A stretch of 64,000 nucleotides of DNA from Panonychus citri. Taxonomy: Eukaryota > Arthropoda > Arachnida > Trombidiformes > Tetranychidae. Position numbers and translations under genes: made by a program. Within the stretch, counting starts at the first letter, position 1, and each line of letters starts with the position of its first letter. Shown one piece after another: positions 63,301-64,000 of this stretch. The stretch covers positions 826,753 to 890,752 of the forward strand of contig NW_026515542.1 in NCBI RefSeq assembly GCF_014898815.1. The letters run 5' to 3'. Under the pieces are notes generated by a model. It saw only the letters and a list, made by a program, of their open reading frames with translations. It searched no databases and was not told where the DNA came from.

Positions 63301-64000
63301 GCACCTGAAGCAGCAGCAGCAGATGATGATCCTGAGCCAGTTCCTGATGATGATGATGAACCAGAGTTGTTAGTTGAACCAGTTGATGATCCTGAGCCAG
63401 ATGATGAACCTGAGCCAGATGAGGCACCTGAAGCAGCAGCAGATTCTGATGAAGCACCAGCAGCAGATGATGATCCTGAGCCAGTTCCTGATGATGATGA
63501 TGAACCAGAGTTGTTAGTTGAACCAGTTGATGATCCTGAGAGATGATGAACCTGAGCCAGATGAGGCACCCAGCAGCAGATCCTGATGAAGCACCAGCAG
63601 CAGATGATGATCCTGAGCCAGTTCCTGATGATGATGATGAACCAGAGTTGTTAGTTGAACCAGTTGATGATCCTGAGCCAGATGATGAACCTGAGCCAGA
63701 TGAGGCAACCTGAAGCAGCAGAACCTGATGAAGCACCAGCAGATGATGATCCTGAGCCAGTTCCTGATGATGATGATGAACCAGAGTTGTTAGTTGAACC
63801 AGTTGATGATCCTGAGCAGATGATGAACCTGAGCCAGATGAGGCACCTGAAGCAGCAGCAGATTCTGATGAAGCACCAGCAGCAGATGATGATCCTGAGC
63901 CAGTTCCTGATGATGATGATGAACCAGAGTTAGTTGAACCAGTTGATGATCCTGAGCCAGATGATGAACCTGAGCCAGATGAGGAACCTGAAGCAGCAGC
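57319..64000 (-). CDS. Silk-like Ser/Gly/Ala repeat protein, copy B (partial)
   Basis: Same C-terminal tail as copy A (Cys-x-Cys end, stop at 57,319-57,321) and the same 48-residue unit. The N-terminus and promoter lie beyond the window. At least about 46 units are present. Frame-shifting indels are scattered, with clusters near 58,700-59,300, 60,470 and 62,780. Whether the copy is intact cannot be judged here. Confidence 0.77.
57380..64000 (-). repeat. 144-bp tandem repeat array B (silk coding)
   Basis: Same unit as array A, with variants lacking about 30-bp blocks. It continues past the window edge. Confidence 0.93.

Larger units (their letters stand above)
53700..64000. repeat. Tandem duplication unit B (runs off the window)
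   Basis: Begins with TAAGATTAGAATAAG, the same as 42,277, and follows unit A through the DUOXA fragment, the Tc1-like element, the spacer and the silk-like gene. It carries a solo LTR not in A and lacks two elements present in A. Its first 2.1 kb differ from A by dozens of small indels; the sequence right of the solo LTR looks identical up to the silk array. Confidence 0.88.

Overview
The window looks like nuclear DNA of an arthropod. It is AT-rich, its genes are split by GT-AG introns, it carries orthologues of animal membrane proteins (a big brain-type aquaporin, an SLC10-family transporter, a dual oxidase maturation factor), and it holds Ser/Gly/Ala-rich silk-like genes. A silk-producing mite would fit best, but nothing in the sequence fixes the species.

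Layout. 1-15,390 is AT-rich DNA with microsatellites and no gene I can support. 15,391-27,315 is one nearly complete Ty3/gypsy LTR retrotransposon: two LTRs, a 4-bp target duplication, gag, protease, RT, RNase H and integrase. It also has a 2.4-kb non-coding zone packed with hairpins that share one loop sequence, and a large third ORF joining RING/TRAF-like zinc fingers to a DEDDh exonuclease-like domain. 27,320-31,990 is non-coding again. 31,994-35,713 holds the last four exons seen of a big brain (bib) aquaporin on the plus strand. It is tail-to-tail with a complete four-exon SLC10-family gene on the minus strand (36,089-39,797). Seven exons of a DUOXA (dual oxidase maturation factor) gene follow on the minus strand (41,028-42,723).

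From 42,277 onward the window is a tandem duplication. Each unit holds the 5' part of the DUOXA gene, a spacer, and a long minus-strand silk-like gene built from a 144-bp (48-residue) repeat. Unit A runs 42,277-53,699. Unit B starts at 53,700 and leaves the window inside its silk gene. The units differ by three clean transposon insertions, each with target duplications and an empty site in the other unit: a TA-flanked MITE and an 800-bp long-inverted-repeat element in A, and a solo LTR in B.

The host genes outside the duplicated and repeated parts splice into open frames. The repeated parts (retrotransposon, silk arrays, DUOXA copy B) are full of small indels with few substitutions. Either they are decayed or, more likely, the consensus is unpolished in repeats, so frame breaks there should be read with caution.

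The most unusual content is in the retrotransposon: the constant-loop, variable-stem hairpin array, and the zinc-finger plus exonuclease ORF beside it.
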